Notes: generated by a model from the sequence alone, not told the origin. A stretch of 64,000 nt of DNA from Pelagibacteraceae bacterium AG-325-J17 (GCA_003282825.1 QBYM01000001.1:56567-120566), one strand, 5' to 3'; shown: positions 1 to 10,736, numbered from the stretch's first letter. Numbers and translations are program-made.

Positions 1-819
1 CTTAGTGAAAATTTTATAAGAAACACTGTTAAGCTTGCACTTAATGAAGATTTATTTCCATCAGGAGATATAACCTCTAATCTTGTTGAAAATAATAAAA
101 TAGTAAAAGTAAAATTAATATCAAATCAAGATGCTATTATTGGTGGTCTTTTATTTGCAAAGCATGCTTTTTCTTTAGTTGATAAAAAAATTAAATTCTT
201 AATCAAAAAAAAAGATGGTTCTTTTGTAAAGAAAAAATCATTAATTGCTACAATACAAGGAAAAGCCCAAAATATACTAATTGCAGAGAGAGTTGCTTTA
301 AATTATTTGTCTCATATTTCAGGAATTGCAACTAAAACAAACCAGTTTATTAAATTGGCTGGTAAAAAATGTAAAATTTGTTGTACACGTAAAACAATTC
401 CAAATTTAAGAGTAATTCAAAAATATGCTGTAAAATTGGGTGGAGGAACTAATCATAGATTTAATTTAAGTGATGAGTATTTGATTAAAGACAATCATAT
501 AGCTTCTTCAAATATAAAAAGATTGGTCTCTTTAGCTATTAAAAATAAAAGAGGAAAAAAAATTACAGTTGAAGTTGACAATTTAAAACAACTTAAACAA
601 ATAATAGGACTTAAATTTAATACTGTTTTATTTGACAATATGAATATTAAAAATTTAAAAGCAGGTGTTAAAATTGCAAAGAAATATTATGAAACTGAAG
701 CTTCTGGAAATATAAAACTCAAAACTGTCAAAACAGTTGCTGCAACTGGGGTGAGTAGAATTTCAGTTGGAAGTATCACTCATAGTGCTCCAGCTATCGA
801 TTTTAAATTAGAAATTTAG
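1..819 (+). CDS. nadC: Nicotinate-nucleotide pyrophosphorylase (carboxylating), 5' end outside window
   Basis: The frame is open from base 1, so the gene starts upstream of the window; about 272 residues are visible. NadC converts quinolinate and PRPP to nicotinate mononucleotide, CO2 and PPi in de novo NAD synthesis. Visible family features are an N-terminal ALNEDLFPSGDIT segment, the ERVALNYLSHISGIAT stretch, the CTRKTIPNLR motif, the GGGTNHR loop and KDNHI, all substrate-binding elements of the type II phosphoribosyltransferase fold. The C-terminal VSRISVGSITHSAPAIDF is also typical. Its stop codon interlocks with that of the convergent next gene in the tetranucleotide TTAG. Confidence 0.96.
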   Translation, partial: LSENFIRNTVKLALNEDLFPSGDITSNLVENNKIVKVKLISNQDAIIGGLLFAKHAFSLVDKKIKFLIKKKDGSFVKKKSLIATIQGKAQNILIAERVALNYLSHISGIATKTNQFIKLAGKKCKICCTRKTIPNLRVIQKYAVKLGGGTNHRFNLSDEYLIKDNHIASSNIKRLVSLAIKNKRGKKITVEVDNLKQLKQIIGLKFNTVLFDNMNIKNLKAGVKIAKKYYETEASGNIKLKTVKTVAATGVSRISVGSITHSAPAIDFKLEI

Positions 820-1187
820 TTTACAAATTTTGAAAGATCAGGTTTAAAGTAGTTAGGACCTTTCATAACTTTTCCTGACTCATTATAGATTGGCTTTCCA
901 TTTTCATCCAATTTACTCATATTAGAGTTTTGAACCTCCTCAAAACACTTGTCTAAATCAATACCAAATGCATGCCCTGCTCCATAAGTAACATACAAGA
1001 TATCTGTAAGTGCATCAGCTACCTCTAGTAAATCATTATTTTTCATAGCCTCAGTAAGCTCATCAAGTTCCTCTTTAATTAGGTCAATCCTAAGTTTATT
1101 GATTTTATCTGTACTAAATGCGGGTTTATCCTTTACCTCTTGACCAAAAGTTTTCATGAAAGCTCCAACCTTACTAAAATTTGACAT
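816..1187 (-). CDS. MazG-like / PRA-PH-type nucleotide pyrophosphohydrolase
   Basis: This is a 123-residue protein of the all-alpha NTP pyrophosphohydrolase superfamily. The metal-binding pattern is visible as KEELDEL (about residues 37-43) followed by VADALTDILYVTYG (about 56-69), that is EExxE and ADxxxD. Members hydrolyse (d)NTPs or phosphoribosyl-ATP to monophosphates and PPi. The rest of the his pathway is not nearby, so a HisE role is not supported; pool cleaning or a modified-nucleotide substrate is possible. The C-terminal half with KLDENGKPIYNESGKVMKGPNY resembles the Cof/HAD-associated subgroup. The substrate is not determinable from sequence. It diverges from fumC with 66 bp between them. 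Confidence 0.82.
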   Translation of the reverse strand: MSNFSKVGAFMKTFGQEVKDKPAFSTDKINKLRIDLIKEELDELTEAMKNNDLLEVADALTDILYVTYGAGHAFGIDLDKCFEEVQNSNMSKLDENGKPIYNESGKVMKGPNYFKPDLSKFVN

Positions 1188-1212
1188 ATTGCTCCTGTAA
1201 GTTTTATATAAT
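1181..1212 (+). promoter_or_regulatory. Candidate promoter for fumC
   Basis: TTGACA at 1181-1186 is followed by TATATA at 1205-1210 (18-bp spacer) or TATAAT at 1207-1212 (20-bp spacer), about 40 bp upstream of the fumC ATG. The -35 hexamer overlaps the start codon of the divergent MazG-like gene. In such AT-rich DNA, TATAAT occurs often by chance; another lies at 1224-1229. Only the exact TTGACA makes this worth listing. Confidence 0.35.
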
Positions 1213-1253
1213 TAATGTATATTTATAATAATTTATTAATTACTTGTTAATCA

Positions 1254-2642
1254 ATGAAATTAAGAAAAGAATTCGATAGCATTGGCTCAATAAATGTTCC
1301 TGGTGATAAATATTGGGGTGCTTCAACACAAAGATCAAAAAAATATTTTGATATTGGTGAATTTTTAGTAAGACCAGTTTTAATCAAATCAATAGCTATT
1401 ATTAAAAAAGCTGCTGCAATAGTTCATGGTAAAGAAAAACAAATCTTGCCACAAATTTCAAAAGCTATCATAAAAGCATCTAATGAAGTTATATCTGGTA
1501 AGTTAGATGAACATTTTCCTCTAAAAGTTTGGCAAACAGGATCTGGTACTCAAACAAATATGAATGTAAATGAAGTCATAGCAAACAGAGCAATTGAAAT
1601 TTTAGGGGGTAAAAAGGGTTCCAAAAAACCTGTACACCCTAATGATCATGTCAATAAATCTCAATCTACCAATGATGTTTTTCCTACTGCAATGCATATT
1701 GCTATCGCAATGGAAACTAAAAATAAACTATTACCTTCTTTGGAGTTATTGAATAAAGAATTAAAAAAAAAAGTTTCTAAGTTCAAAAATATAATTAAAG
1801 TAGGTAGAACTCACTTACAAGATGCAACGCCATTGTCTTTAGGACAAGAATTTTCAGGATACCAATCTCAGATAGAGGATTGTATTAGCAGAATAAAAAA
1901 TGCTTTGAATGAAATTTACTCATTAGCTCAAGGTGGCACTGCAGTTGGAACTGGAATTAATAGCAAAAAAGGTTTTGATAAAAAAATTATCAATGAAATA
2001 AAAAAGATTACCAAACTACCTTTTAAACCAACTAAAAATAAATTTGCATCTTTAGCAGCCCACGATGAAATAGTAAACTTTTCTGGTACTTTGAATACCA
2101 CAGCAGTTAGTTTAATGAAAATTGCAAACGATATTAGATTTTTAGGATCTGGTCCTAGAGCTGGATATGGTGAAATTATTTTGCCCGCCAATGAACCTGG
2201 TTCTTCAATAATGCCTGGTAAAATTAATCCAACACAATCAGAAGCAGTAACAATGGTATGTGTTAAAGTTATAGGGAATCATAATGGGATTACGATAGCA
2301 GGTTCTCATGGTCACTTTGAATTGAATGTTTTTAAGCCTTTAATTGCTCACAATATTTTACAATCAATTGATCTACTTGCTGACAGCACTAATAATTTTT
2401 CATTGTATTGTGTAAAAGGAATAAGGGCTGATAAAATTAAAATTAAAAAATTTTTAGATAATTCATTAATGCTTGTTACAGCCCTAGCACCTCATATTGG
2501 CTACGATAATGCTGCAAAGATTGCTAAATCAGCTTTAAAAAAAGGAACTACTTTAAAAGAGGAGGCTTTAAAAACTAACTTAATTAACAAAAAAGATTTC
2601 GAGAGAATTGTAGATCCTAAAAAAATGATTTACCCAAAATAA
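1254..2642 (+). CDS. fumC: Fumarate hydratase class II
   Basis: FumC (462 residues, normal family length) interconverts fumarate and malate in the TCA cycle without an iron-sulphur cluster. It has the aspartase/fumarase signatures: [12 protein letters not shown] (about residues 98-109), [10 protein letters not shown] (184-193) and the signature loop [11 protein letters not shown] (316-326) with the catalytic serine. HLNDHVN-type residues are present as [13 protein letters not shown] (129-141). This start gives [11 protein letters not shown], which matches the usual fumarase N-terminus. The last 13 bp overlap the 3' end of the convergent AsmA-like gene. Confidence 0.97.
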   Translation: MKLRKEFDSIGSINVPGDKYWGASTQRSKKYFDIGEFLVRPVLIKSIAIIKKAAAIVHGKEKQILPQISKAIIKASNEVISGKLDEHFPLKVWQTGSGTQTNMNVNEVIANRAIEILGGKKGSKKPVHPNDHVNKSQSTNDVFPTAMHIAIAMETKNKLLPSLELLNKELKKKVSKFKNIIKVGRTHLQDATPLSLGQEFSGYQSQIEDCISRIKNALNEIYSLAQGGTAVGTGINSKKGFDKKIINEIKKITKLPFKPTKNKFASLAAHDEIVNFSGTLNTTAVSLMKIANDIRFLGSGPRAGYGEIILPANEPGSSIMPGKINPTQSEAVTMVCVKVIGNHNGITIAGSHGHFELNVFKPLIAHNILQSIDLLADSTNNFSLYCVKGIRADKIKIKKFLDNSLMLVTALAPHIGYDNAAKIAKSALKKGTTLKEEALKTNLINKKDFERIVDPKKMIYPK

Positions 2643-4114
2643 GCTAAAAAAATATTATTAACAAAACTCTTAAAGGTAATTTTATTAAAAACTTTTTCAT
2701 CACTTGAATTGAAATTCATTATAAATCTCTCTAATTTATTGTTTGATTTATTATTAATCTTAAAATTATCAAATGAAACCTCTCTATCAATTATGTTATA
2801 ATTGAAATCAAATTCTATTTTTTCTAATTTTTTTCTTAAATCTTTATTAATTTGAAAATGTCTAAAGAAATTATCTTTTTCCTTGATAGTAATTAGCATT
2901 CTACCATTTAAATTAATTGAGTCTTCATCATAATCTATTAAACCTTCAAGTAATGAAAGACTTATGCTTTCTTTCCATTTAATATTTGACTCAGAAAAAG
3001 TTAAATCGCCTTCCTCAATTTTCAATTTTAAAACTAAATCTGTGAAACGATCAAAATCAACTATTTTTTTAATATTAATATTTATTTCAGCATTTAAATT
3101 TTCATTACTAATTATTTGAGTTTTGATAATATCATTTAATAGAGAATTATTGATCAAATCTGAAAGCTTTAAGTTTTGATAATTTAAATTTGAGACCATA
3201 TAAAATGGTTTAAATTCAATATTCCCATTATAAGTTCTATTCGAGTCCTCTAAAGAAAAATCTAATGAATTTTTTTTAAGCTTATAATTTATAAGGTTAT
3301 TTCTATTTTTAAAATTTATTTTTAAAAATCCAATCTTATTTTCTTTTCTATAATTAACTTGATTTTCAATTTTCAACCTTAATTTATTTAAAACTAATGT
3401 TGTAAATGAGGTTTGATTTAATTTATCATTTTTAATTGTTATTTTGTATGGGATATTAAAAATCTTATTTTTTGATGAATAAACATTTTTTAGATTATTA
3501 AAGTCAAAATAGAATTTACTGTTATCTATTTGATTTATTAACAAAACCTCTTCATCTTTATCTAAAAAAAAAATACTACTATTTTTAATGATAAGTTTTT
3601 GTCTACTTGGCTCAGCTTCTAAAATATTTTTAAAAAAGTTTAAATCTGATTTTTGAATATTAAATTCTAGTTTATTAAAAATTAAATCTTTCATTTGAAT
3701 TTGATCAAACTTAAAAAAATTTTTAAACCCTATAAAAATTTTTAAATTATCTGCAAGTGCTATTTTTTTTTTGTCATTAAATATAGATAAATCTTTTGCT
3801 ACAAAATGTGGCTTTGGAAATAAGCTATAATTAATTTTATCATTAAATTCTATTCTAATTTGATATTTTAAAAAAACTTGATTCTTTATTTCTTTTTGAA
3901 TTAAATCTTTATTGTATGCTGTTGGAACTAAAAAGTAAGCAAGAGTCAAAAAAATAATTCCTGTAAATACGAAAATAACTCTATTATCACTGGTGAATTG
4001 AAATTTTTTAGGATTCGAGATGAATGATCTCAGCTTGTTAAAATAGCTTTCTATTAAATTATTTATAGATAAGATTTGTTTTCCAATTTTTTTAAATGAT
4101 AAATTTTTTCCCAT
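2630..4114 (-). CDS. AsmA-like envelope protein
   Basis: This is a 494-residue protein with a cytoplasmic N-terminal stretch, one membrane segment at about residues 45-64 ([20 protein letters not shown]), and a long beta-rich, Asn/Lys-rich exported part. The segment directly after the membrane anchor (long helix, then [17 protein letters not shown]) matches the N-terminal pattern of the AsmA/TamB-like superfamily, where a Pro-rich 'P-P-h-h-h-c-c-h' run follows the anchor. These proteins are thought to be bridges or chaperones for lipid and outer-membrane traffic. No catalytic residues are expected. It diverges from uvrD across 34 bp. The family call rests on pattern, not on alignment. Confidence 0.62.
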   Translation of the reverse strand: MGKNLSFKKIGKQILSINNLIESYFNKLRSFISNPKKFQFTSDNRVIFVFTGIIFLTLAYFLVPTAYNKDLIQKEIKNQVFLKYQIRIEFNDKINYSLFPKPHFVAKDLSIFNDKKKIALADNLKIFIGFKNFFKFDQIQMKDLIFNKLEFNIQKSDLNFFKNILEAEPSRQKLIIKNSSIFFLDKDEEVLLINQIDNSKFYFDFNNLKNVYSSKNKIFNIPYKITIKNDKLNQTSFTTLVLNKLRLKIENQVNYRKENKIGFLKINFKNRNNLINYKLKKNSLDFSLEDSNRTYNGNIEFKPFYMVSNLNYQNLKLSDLINNSLLNDIIKTQIISNENLNAEININIKKIVDFDRFTDLVLKLKIEEGDLTFSESNIKWKESISLSLLEGLIDYDEDSINLNGRMLITIKEKDNFFRHFQINKDLRKKLEKIEFDFNYNIIDREVSFDNFKINNKSNNKLERFIMNFNSSDEKVFNKITFKSFVNNIFLAYFG

Positions 4115-4148
4115 AAAAATTGGAACAAGTTATAATTAAAAATTAAAA

Positions 4149-6182
4149 ATGTTAAACTCTGAATATATTAAAAATCTAAATAAAGCCCAAAAAGAGGCGG
4201 TTATGCACCTTGATGGGCCTCTATTAATAGTGGCAGGAGCAGGTTCAGGAAAAACTAAAGTCCTAACTACGAGAATAGCTAACATTATAAAAGGGGGGAA
4301 AGCATATCCTAATCAAATTTTAGCGGTTACTTTCACAAATAAAGCGGCAAAAGAAATGCAATTAAGAGTGAGTAAAATTCTTGGCTCTGCTGCTACAGGA
4401 TTATCCTGGTTAGGAACTTTTCATTCTATATGTGCCAAACTTTTAAGAAAACATGCTCCAGCAGTAAATCTTAATTCAAATTTCACAATTATTGATACTG
4501 ATGATCAAACCAGATTAATTAAAAATATTTGTAAGGCAGAAAACATTGATATTAAACAGTTGGCTCCAAGATATATTTTAACAATAATTGATAGATGGAA
4601 AAATAAAGGTTTCTATCCAGATGAGGTGATAATTAATCAAAATGATATATATGAAAAAACTGTGTTACCAATATATAAAATTTATCAACAAAAACTTACT
4701 GACCTAAATTCTTGTGATTTTGGAGATTTGATTTTACATGCTGTAAAGATTTTAGAAAAAAATTTAGATATTAGAGAAATTTATTCTAAAAATTTCAAAT
4801 ATATTTTAGTTGACGAATATCAGGATACAAACTTTATTCAGAGTAAGTGGTTGAAATTACTCTCAGATAAAAATAAAAATATTTGTTGTGTTGGAGACGA
4901 TGATCAGTCTATTTACAGTTGGAGAGGTGCAGAAATAAAAAATTTCTTAGAATTTGATCAAGTTTATGAAAATACAAAAGTAATTAGACTTGAAGAAAAC
5001 TATCGATCTACTGAAAATATTTTATCTGTTGCATCAGATCTAATATCAAATAATCAAAATAGAGTTGGTAAAACCCTTAAAACCACAATGGAAGAAGGAG
5101 AATTAGTCAAATTAAATTGTTTTAAAAATGGAAAAGATGAAGCAATTGGTATTTCTGATGAAATCGAAAAGTTAAAAAAAAAATACACATATAATAATAT
5201 TACGATCCTTGTAAGAGCAATATTTCAAACACGAGAATTCGAAGAAAGATTTTTGAAAATTGGTTTGCCTTATAGAATTTTGGGAGGTACAAAATTTTAT
5301 GAAAGAGCAGAAATCAAAGACTGTGTAGCTTATTTGAGATTAATATATCAAGACAAGGATGATTTAGCTTTTGAAAGAATTGTGAATAACCCAAAACGTT
5401 CAATTGGAGAAAGTTCTCTTAAAAGTATTCATGAATATTCTAAAAAGTATAAAATTTGTTTGGAAAGTTCGTCTAAGAAAATGATACAAGAAAATCTAAT
5501 CAAACCTAAAGCAAAAATTGGTTTATCTTCATTTTTAGAATTAATTTTAAAATGGAGAAATGATTTTAAAATAAAAAAAATAAGTCATGTTAAGTTACTT
5601 CAATTGGTCCTAGATGAATCTGGTTATTCTGCAATGTTAAAAAATAAAAAAGATATTGAAAATGAAAATAGACTTGAAAATATTAAAGAGCTTTTAAGTG
5701 CGATGAAAGAATTTGATAATTTAGAGAGTTTTTTAGAGCATGTCTCTTTAGCTACTTCGGTTGATCAAGAATGGGAGGGAGAAAAGATTAACATGATGAC
5801 AATGCACGCAGCAAAAGGTTTGGAATTTGAAGTTGTTTTTTTACCGGGTTGGGAGGAAGGTCTATTTCCCCATCAAAAATCTATTGAAGAAAAAGGTCAA
5901 AGTGGCCTTGAGGAAGAAAGAAGATTGGCATATGTCGGACTGACAAGAGCTAAAAAAAAAGCAATTATATCGTTTTCTATGAATAGATTTTATCAAGGTG
6001 ATTGGATTGATAGTATGGCTTCAAGATTCATTGATGAACTACCGGAAAAATATTTAGAAAAAAATTCATTTTTTGACGAAGAAAAAGAGGAATTAGAAGA
6101 ATTTGAATTTAATCAAGATTTTGATAATGACGATAACATCAAAAGTCCAGGATGGATAAGATATCAAAAGCGAATTAAATGA
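4149..6182 (+). CDS. uvrD: ATP-dependent 3'-5' DNA helicase, UvrD/PcrA type
   Basis: A 677-residue superfamily 1A helicase. Motif I is GAGSGKT (about residues 30-36), motif Ia is AVTFTNKAAKEM, motif II is DEYQDTN (about 221-227), motif III is GDDDQSIYSWRGA, motif IV has the ENYRS segment, motif V is MTMHAAKGLEFEVVFLPG and motif VI is LAYVGLTRAKK. It unwinds DNA in nucleotide excision repair and mismatch repair, which fits uvrB and uvrC elsewhere in this window. It lacks the long linker and Tudor-like tail of some UvrD proteins and ends in an acidic stretch. Its stop overlaps the next start (ATGA). Confidence 0.93.
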   Translation: MLNSEYIKNLNKAQKEAVMHLDGPLLIVAGAGSGKTKVLTTRIANIIKGGKAYPNQILAVTFTNKAAKEMQLRVSKILGSAATGLSWLGTFHSICAKLLRKHAPAVNLNSNFTIIDTDDQTRLIKNICKAENIDIKQLAPRYILTIIDRWKNKGFYPDEVIINQNDIYEKTVLPIYKIYQQKLTDLNSCDFGDLILHAVKILEKNLDIREIYSKNFKYILVDEYQDTNFIQSKWLKLLSDKNKNICCVGDDDQSIYSWRGAEIKNFLEFDQVYENTKVIRLEENYRSTENILSVASDLISNNQNRVGKTLKTTMEEGELVKLNCFKNGKDEAIGISDEIEKLKKKYTYNNITILVRAIFQTREFEERFLKIGLPYRILGGTKFYERAEIKDCVAYLRLIYQDKDDLAFERIVNNPKRSIGESSLKSIHEYSKKYKICLESSSKKMIQENLIKPKAKIGLSSFLELILKWRNDFKIKKISHVKLLQLVLDESGYSAMLKNKKDIENENRLENIKELLSAMKEFDNLESFLEHVSLATSVDQEWEGEKINMMTMHAAKGLEFEVVFLPGWEEGLFPHQKSIEEKGQSGLEEERRLAYVGLTRAKKKAIISFSMNRFYQGDWIDSMASRFIDELPEKYLEKNSFFDEEKEELEEFEFNQDFDNDDNIKSPGWIRYQKRIK

Positions 6183-7879
6183 TAAAAAAAAGAATTCAAA
6201 AATTAGTTAATAAATTTGATAAACATAAAATCGACGGCTACGTAATTCCTAAAAATGATGAGTTTTTTTCTGAATATTCAAGAAATGATAGATTAAAAAC
6301 GATATCAAATTTTACTGGTTCGGCAGGTTATTCAGTTATCTTAAAAGATAAATATTATTTATTTGTTGATGGAAGATATACGATTCAAGCTGATAAAGAG
6401 TCTGGTAAAATTTTTAAGATAGTAAGTTACGATAAAATTGTAAATTGCAGTTTATTTAAAAATCTTACTTTGGGAGTTGATCCAAAAATATTTACCTCAC
6501 AACAAATTAAGAGATTTTTTAGTAAACACAATAAGATTAAGATTATTAATGAGAATTTAATTGATCAAGTATATAAAGAAAAGTCTTTTTTTCATAAACC
6601 TTTCTTTTCAATCGAAGATAATATAGTTGGAGAAAGCTATGAAGCAAAGCTTTTAAAAATCAAAGAATATCTTAATAAAAATAATTCAGATTTAATGTTA
6701 ATAACTGCTCCTGAGAATGTTGCATGGTTGTTGAACATCCGAGGATTTGATAATCCCAATAGTCCAATACCAAACTGCCATTTATTGATAGATAAAAAGA
6801 ATAATCCGTATTTAATTTGTGAAGAAAAGAAGGCCAAAAAGATAATTTTAGAAAAAAAAATTAGAAAAAAACAAGTTATAGAATTTAAAAATTTTGAAAA
6901 ACTTATCAAAGATCTCAAGGGAAATAAGATAATTATTGATTATAAAACTTGTTCATTATTCTTTGAGAATATTTTAAAAAAAAAGTTTAAGATTTTAAAA
7001 AAAGAAGATCCTATTTATTTATTAAAATCAATTAAAAGCAATAAAGAGATAAAAAATATGATTTCTTGCCATGTAATCGATGGTGCTGCATTAACCAAGT
7101 TTCTTTATTGGATCAAAATAAAAAATAAGAAAAAAATTACTGAATATGAAGCTCAAAAAAAATTAGAATATTTTAGAAAAAAAAATAAAAAATATTTATA
7201 TCCAAGTTTCAATACTATTGCTGGGACTGGATCCAATGGTGCTATTGTTCATTATAGAGCAACAAAAAATAATTCTCAGAATATAAAAAAAAGTGACATT
7301 TTTTTGTGTGACTCTGGTGGGCAATATAAATATGGAACTACTGATGTCACTAGGACAATTTGTTTTTCAAAACCAAAAAAAAGAATAAAAAATATTTTTA
7401 CCAGAGTTTTGAAAGGCCATATTGCAGTTTTTCAGTCTGATCTGACTAAATATAAAACTGGTAAAGATATTGACATACGAGCAAGAAAATTTTTAAAAAA
7501 AATTAATTTAGATTATGCTCATGGAACGGGACACGGTGTTGGTTTCTTTTTGAATGTTCATGAAGGACCACAATCAATCTCTAAATTTAATAAAATAAAT
7601 ATTCAGGAAGGTATGATTTTAAGTAATGAACCAGGCTTTTATAAAAAAAATGATTTTGGAATTAGAATTGAAAATCTAGTTTATGTAAAAAAAATTCAAA
7701 ATAAGCTTTTTTTTGAAAATTTAACTTTAGCTCCAATTGATAAAGATTTAATTGATCATAACCTGTTGACTAAAAATGAAAAAAATTATTTATTTAAGTA
7801 TAATTTAGAAGTCTATTCTAAACTATATAATTACCTTAATATTAATGAAAAACGGTGGCTAGCTAGTTTTATTAATTAA
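6179..7879 (+). CDS. pepP: Xaa-Pro aminopeptidase (M24B, aminopeptidase P)
   Basis: A 566-residue, three-part aminopeptidase P of the longer eukaryote/alphaproteobacterial form: two creatinase-like N-terminal domains and a C-terminal pita-bread catalytic domain. The dinuclear metal site can be read in order: CDSGGQY (Asp), TTDVTRT (Asp), HGTGHGVG (His), EPGFY (Glu) and GIRIENL (Glu). It releases an N-terminal residue ahead of proline in the cytoplasm. It starts inside the uvrD stop (4-bp overlap), so the two are probably cotranscribed. Its last 21 bp overlap the 3' end of convergent ligA. Confidence 0.93.
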   Translation: MIKKRIQKLVNKFDKHKIDGYVIPKNDEFFSEYSRNDRLKTISNFTGSAGYSVILKDKYYLFVDGRYTIQADKESGKIFKIVSYDKIVNCSLFKNLTLGVDPKIFTSQQIKRFFSKHNKIKIINENLIDQVYKEKSFFHKPFFSIEDNIVGESYEAKLLKIKEYLNKNNSDLMLITAPENVAWLLNIRGFDNPNSPIPNCHLLIDKKNNPYLICEEKKAKKIILEKKIRKKQVIEFKNFEKLIKDLKGNKIIIDYKTCSLFFENILKKKFKILKKEDPIYLLKSIKSNKEIKNMISCHVIDGAALTKFLYWIKIKNKKKITEYEAQKKLEYFRKKNKKYLYPSFNTIAGTGSNGAIVHYRATKNNSQNIKKSDIFLCDSGGQYKYGTTDVTRTICFSKPKKRIKNIFTRVLKGHIAVFQSDLTKYKTGKDIDIRARKFLKKINLDYAHGTGHGVGFFLNVHEGPQSISKFNKINIQEGMILSNEPGFYKKNDFGIRIENLVYVKKIQNKLFFENLTLAPIDKDLIDHNLLTKNEKNYLFKYNLEVYSKLYNYLNINEKRWLASFIN

Positions 7880-9886
7880 TCTAAGCCATTCAGATTGGTT
7901 TATAATTTTTATATTCAATTCTCTAGCAACTTCAATTTTTCTATTTGTAGGTTTTTCTCCTATAATTAAATAATCAAGTTTTTTTGATACATTACTAATT
8001 ATTGAACCAGAATTTTTTTCAATTAAAGATTTAGCCTCAGCCCTACTTATACCGTTTAGTTTACCAGTTAACATAAATGTTTTGTTACTTAAAACTCCAC
8101 CCTTTTTATTCTCAATAGCCTTTTTAATATTTAAAATTTTTTGAAGATTATTTATTATATTCAAATTGGTTTTATTTTTATAAAAATTTTTAATGGAATT
8201 AATTTGTGTTTCTCCTATTCCATCAATATTTAGTAGATCATCAAATTTATTATCTTTAGAAAGATTAACAAAACTTTCTGGTAACTTTAGTGTTTTAGCT
8301 ATCAATTTTGCATTCTCAAAACCTATGTGTCTTATACCAAGTGAATAAATAAATCTTTCAAATGAAATATTTTTTTTATCATCTATTGCGTATTTAAGAT
8401 TTAAAACTGATTGTTTGCCCCAACCATCTAATGACTCTATTTTTTTATAATTTAGATTAAATATATCCTGTGGAAGTCTTACTAATTTTAAATCCCAAAA
8501 GTTTTCAACTATTTTTTTACCAAAACCGTCAATATTAAAACCTTCCTTCGAGACAAAATGTTTTAGTCTTTCCTTAGCCATTCTATCACATTCAAACCCT
8601 CTATCAGGACATCTTCTTACTGCATCAAATTTTTTAGTTATTTTGTTGTATTCTTTTATTGTTTCATAACCACATGGACACTTTTTTGGAAAGATAAACT
8701 TTTTAGACTCCTTTTTCCTTTTTTTTACATCTACTGAAACAACATGAGGAATCACATCACCAGCTCTTTCTACGACAACAGTATCGTTTACTCTAATATC
8801 TTTTCTTATTATTTCATCCTCATTATGGAGAGTAGCATTTGAAACAACTACCCCACCAATATTTATTGGGTTTATTTTTGCTACAGGAGTTAAGGCACCT
8901 GTTCTTCCAACCTGAATATCTATGTTAAGTATTTTGGAAACACCCTTATTAGCAGAAAATTTATGTGCTATAGCCCATCGAGGAGAATTTGCTACATTTC
9001 CTAAACGTTTTTGTAAATTAAAATCGTTAATTTTGTAAACAATCCCGTCAATATCAAAATCAATTTGATTTCTTTTTTTTTCGATTTCATAATAATTATT
9101 CATTAAATTTTGAACACCTTTTAAAGTTTTATTAAAAGGATTTGTTTTAAATCCCCACTCTGTTAGCTTTTGTAAATATTCATTTTGTTTTTTGGTTTTC
9201 ATTCCTTTTTCATAGCCAAATGTGTAAGCAATAAATTTAAGGGGAATTTTCTTAGTATCATGAGGATTTTTTTGTCTTAAAGACCCTGATGCAGCATTTC
9301 TAGGATTGGCAAACTTATCTTTTATTTTTTCAAAATCTTTATTGCCAATAAAAACCTCTCCTCGTACATCAATGTCAGTTGGAAAATCTTTAATAAAAAT
9401 TTCTTTAGGTATATCATTTATTGTTTTTAAATTTTGAGTGATATCTTCTCCTTCTTTCCCATCACCTCTAGACAGACCCATTACAAATTTTCCTTTTTTA
9501 TAAGTCAATGATGCTGAAATTCCATCTATCTTTGGTTCTGCGCTATATTCGATTTTAAACGAACTATCCTTATCCAAAAAATTAATTATCTTTTTTTCAA
9601 AATTTATTAAATCTTCCTCAGAGAATGCATTTGACAGGGAAAGCATTGAAACTTTATGAAGAACTTTTTTAAAAGTTTTTGAAGGCCTATAACCAACTTT
9701 TTTTGAGGGAGACTCTTTGCTTTTTAAAAAATCATATTTTTTTTCTAGTGAAATAATCTCAAATTTTATCTTATCATATTCTTGATCCTCAACAAGAGGC
9801 TTGCTTAATTCATAATAATTTCTGTCAAGTTTAATTAGATCTTTAATTTTCTTTTGGTACTCTTTCTTAATTTTTATTTTGTCCAT
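7859..9886 (-). CDS. ligA: NAD-dependent DNA ligase LigA
   Basis: A 675-residue ligase that seals nicks using NAD+. In order it has: an N-terminal NAD-binding Ia domain (YYELSKPLVEDQEYD); the adenylation domain with the active lysine in EPKIDG (about K119); RGDGKEGEDIT; the OB fold; a four-cysteine zinc site (CPCG near residue 405, then RRCPDRGFEC); tandem HhH motifs; and a C-terminal BRCT domain (SNKTFMLTGKLNGISRAEA). The first zinc pair is C-x-C rather than C-x2-C. It directly follows bamD with 1 bp between them. In many alphaproteobacteria recN lies between the two; here it does not. Confidence 0.97.
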   Translation of the reverse strand: MDKIKIKKEYQKKIKDLIKLDRNYYELSKPLVEDQEYDKIKFEIISLEKKYDFLKSKESPSKKVGYRPSKTFKKVLHKVSMLSLSNAFSEEDLINFEKKIINFLDKDSSFKIEYSAEPKIDGISASLTYKKGKFVMGLSRGDGKEGEDITQNLKTINDIPKEIFIKDFPTDIDVRGEVFIGNKDFEKIKDKFANPRNAASGSLRQKNPHDTKKIPLKFIAYTFGYEKGMKTKKQNEYLQKLTEWGFKTNPFNKTLKGVQNLMNNYYEIEKKRNQIDFDIDGIVYKINDFNLQKRLGNVANSPRWAIAHKFSANKGVSKILNIDIQVGRTGALTPVAKINPINIGGVVVSNATLHNEDEIIRKDIRVNDTVVVERAGDVIPHVVSVDVKKRKKESKKFIFPKKCPCGYETIKEYNKITKKFDAVRRCPDRGFECDRMAKERLKHFVSKEGFNIDGFGKKIVENFWDLKLVRLPQDIFNLNYKKIESLDGWGKQSVLNLKYAIDDKKNISFERFIYSLGIRHIGFENAKLIAKTLKLPESFVNLSKDNKFDDLLNIDGIGETQINSIKNFYKNKTNLNIINNLQKILNIKKAIENKKGGVLSNKTFMLTGKLNGISRAEAKSLIEKNSGSIISNVSKKLDYLIIGEKPTNRKIEVARELNIKIINQSEWLRLINKTS

Positions 9887-9887
9887 C

Positions 9888-10736
9888 TCAATTGATAAGA
9901 GATTTAAATTTTTTTATAAAACTATTGCTCTTTTTTTTATAAGTTTTAAATCTCTCCTTTTTTTTTATCTCATAGTTTTTATTAAATAAACTATAAGAAT
10001 TTTCATACCATTTTGATGATTGATAATTATAGCCTAATAATTGAGCATATTTTTCAGCTTCATCAACTAAACCAAGGGTATAATGCACTTCAACTAATCT
10101 GTGTAATGCTTCTTCTGCGTAAATAGTTGTGTCATATTCATCAGTAATTTTTCTAAATCTATTTATAGCTGGTATCCATTTTTTTTTGTCAAAATAGTAT
10201 CTAGCTATGTACATTTCCTTTGCAGCAAGAATATCGTTTATTAAGTCTATTTTAAATTCTGCATCTATAGCATATTCGGTATTAGGGTAATTTTTAATAA
10301 CTATTTGAAAATTTTTTTTTGCTTTAATTATTGCTTGTAAATCTTTTTTTTCATCAACAATTTGTTCGTAATAACAAACTGAAAGTAAATAATAAGCATA
10401 ACCTAAATCTTTATGTAATGGATACACTTTTATAAACCTTTCTAGCTCTGCAATTGAGTCTCCATAATAATCTTGAGTGTAATATGAATATGCTGCCATC
10501 AAAGCAGCTTTAGGCGCCCATTTACTTTGTGGAAATAATATTTCAGCTTCATTAAATTTTTTTGCTGCATATAAAACATCACCATCGTCTAAAGCTTCTA
10601 ATCCACCCTGATAAGCTTCAAGCACTTGTAAATCTAAACTTTTTTCATTGATTGTAGATTCTTGAATATTTTTTTTTGAGCAAGAATTGCCAAAAACAAG
10701 AAGTATTAAAAGTAAAAAAATCTTAAGTTTAATCAT
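9888..10736 (-). CDS. bamD: Outer-membrane assembly lipoprotein BamD
   Basis: A 282-residue lipoprotein with a signal peptide ending in the lipobox-like GNSC at about residues 16-19, so Cys19 would be lipidated. The body is TPR-like, with the YfiO signature AYQGGLEALDDGDVLYAAKKFNEAE (about residues 43-67) and PQSKWAPKAALMAAYSYY. BamD is the essential lipoprotein of the BAM complex that inserts beta-barrel proteins into the outer membrane. The gene order lpxC-bamD-ligA is as in other alphaproteobacteria. The lysine-rich C-terminus is probably lineage-specific. Confidence 0.92.
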   Translation of the reverse strand: MIKLKIFLLLILLVFGNSCSKKNIQESTINEKSLDLQVLEAYQGGLEALDDGDVLYAAKKFNEAEILFPQSKWAPKAALMAAYSYYTQDYYGDSIAELERFIKVYPLHKDLGYAYYLLSVCYYEQIVDEKKDLQAIIKAKKNFQIVIKNYPNTEYAIDAEFKIDLINDILAAKEMYIARYYFDKKKWIPAINRFRKITDEYDTTIYAEEALHRLVEVHYTLGLVDEAEKYAQLLGYNYQSSKWYENSYSLFNKNYEIKKKERFKTYKKKSNSFIKKFKSLIN

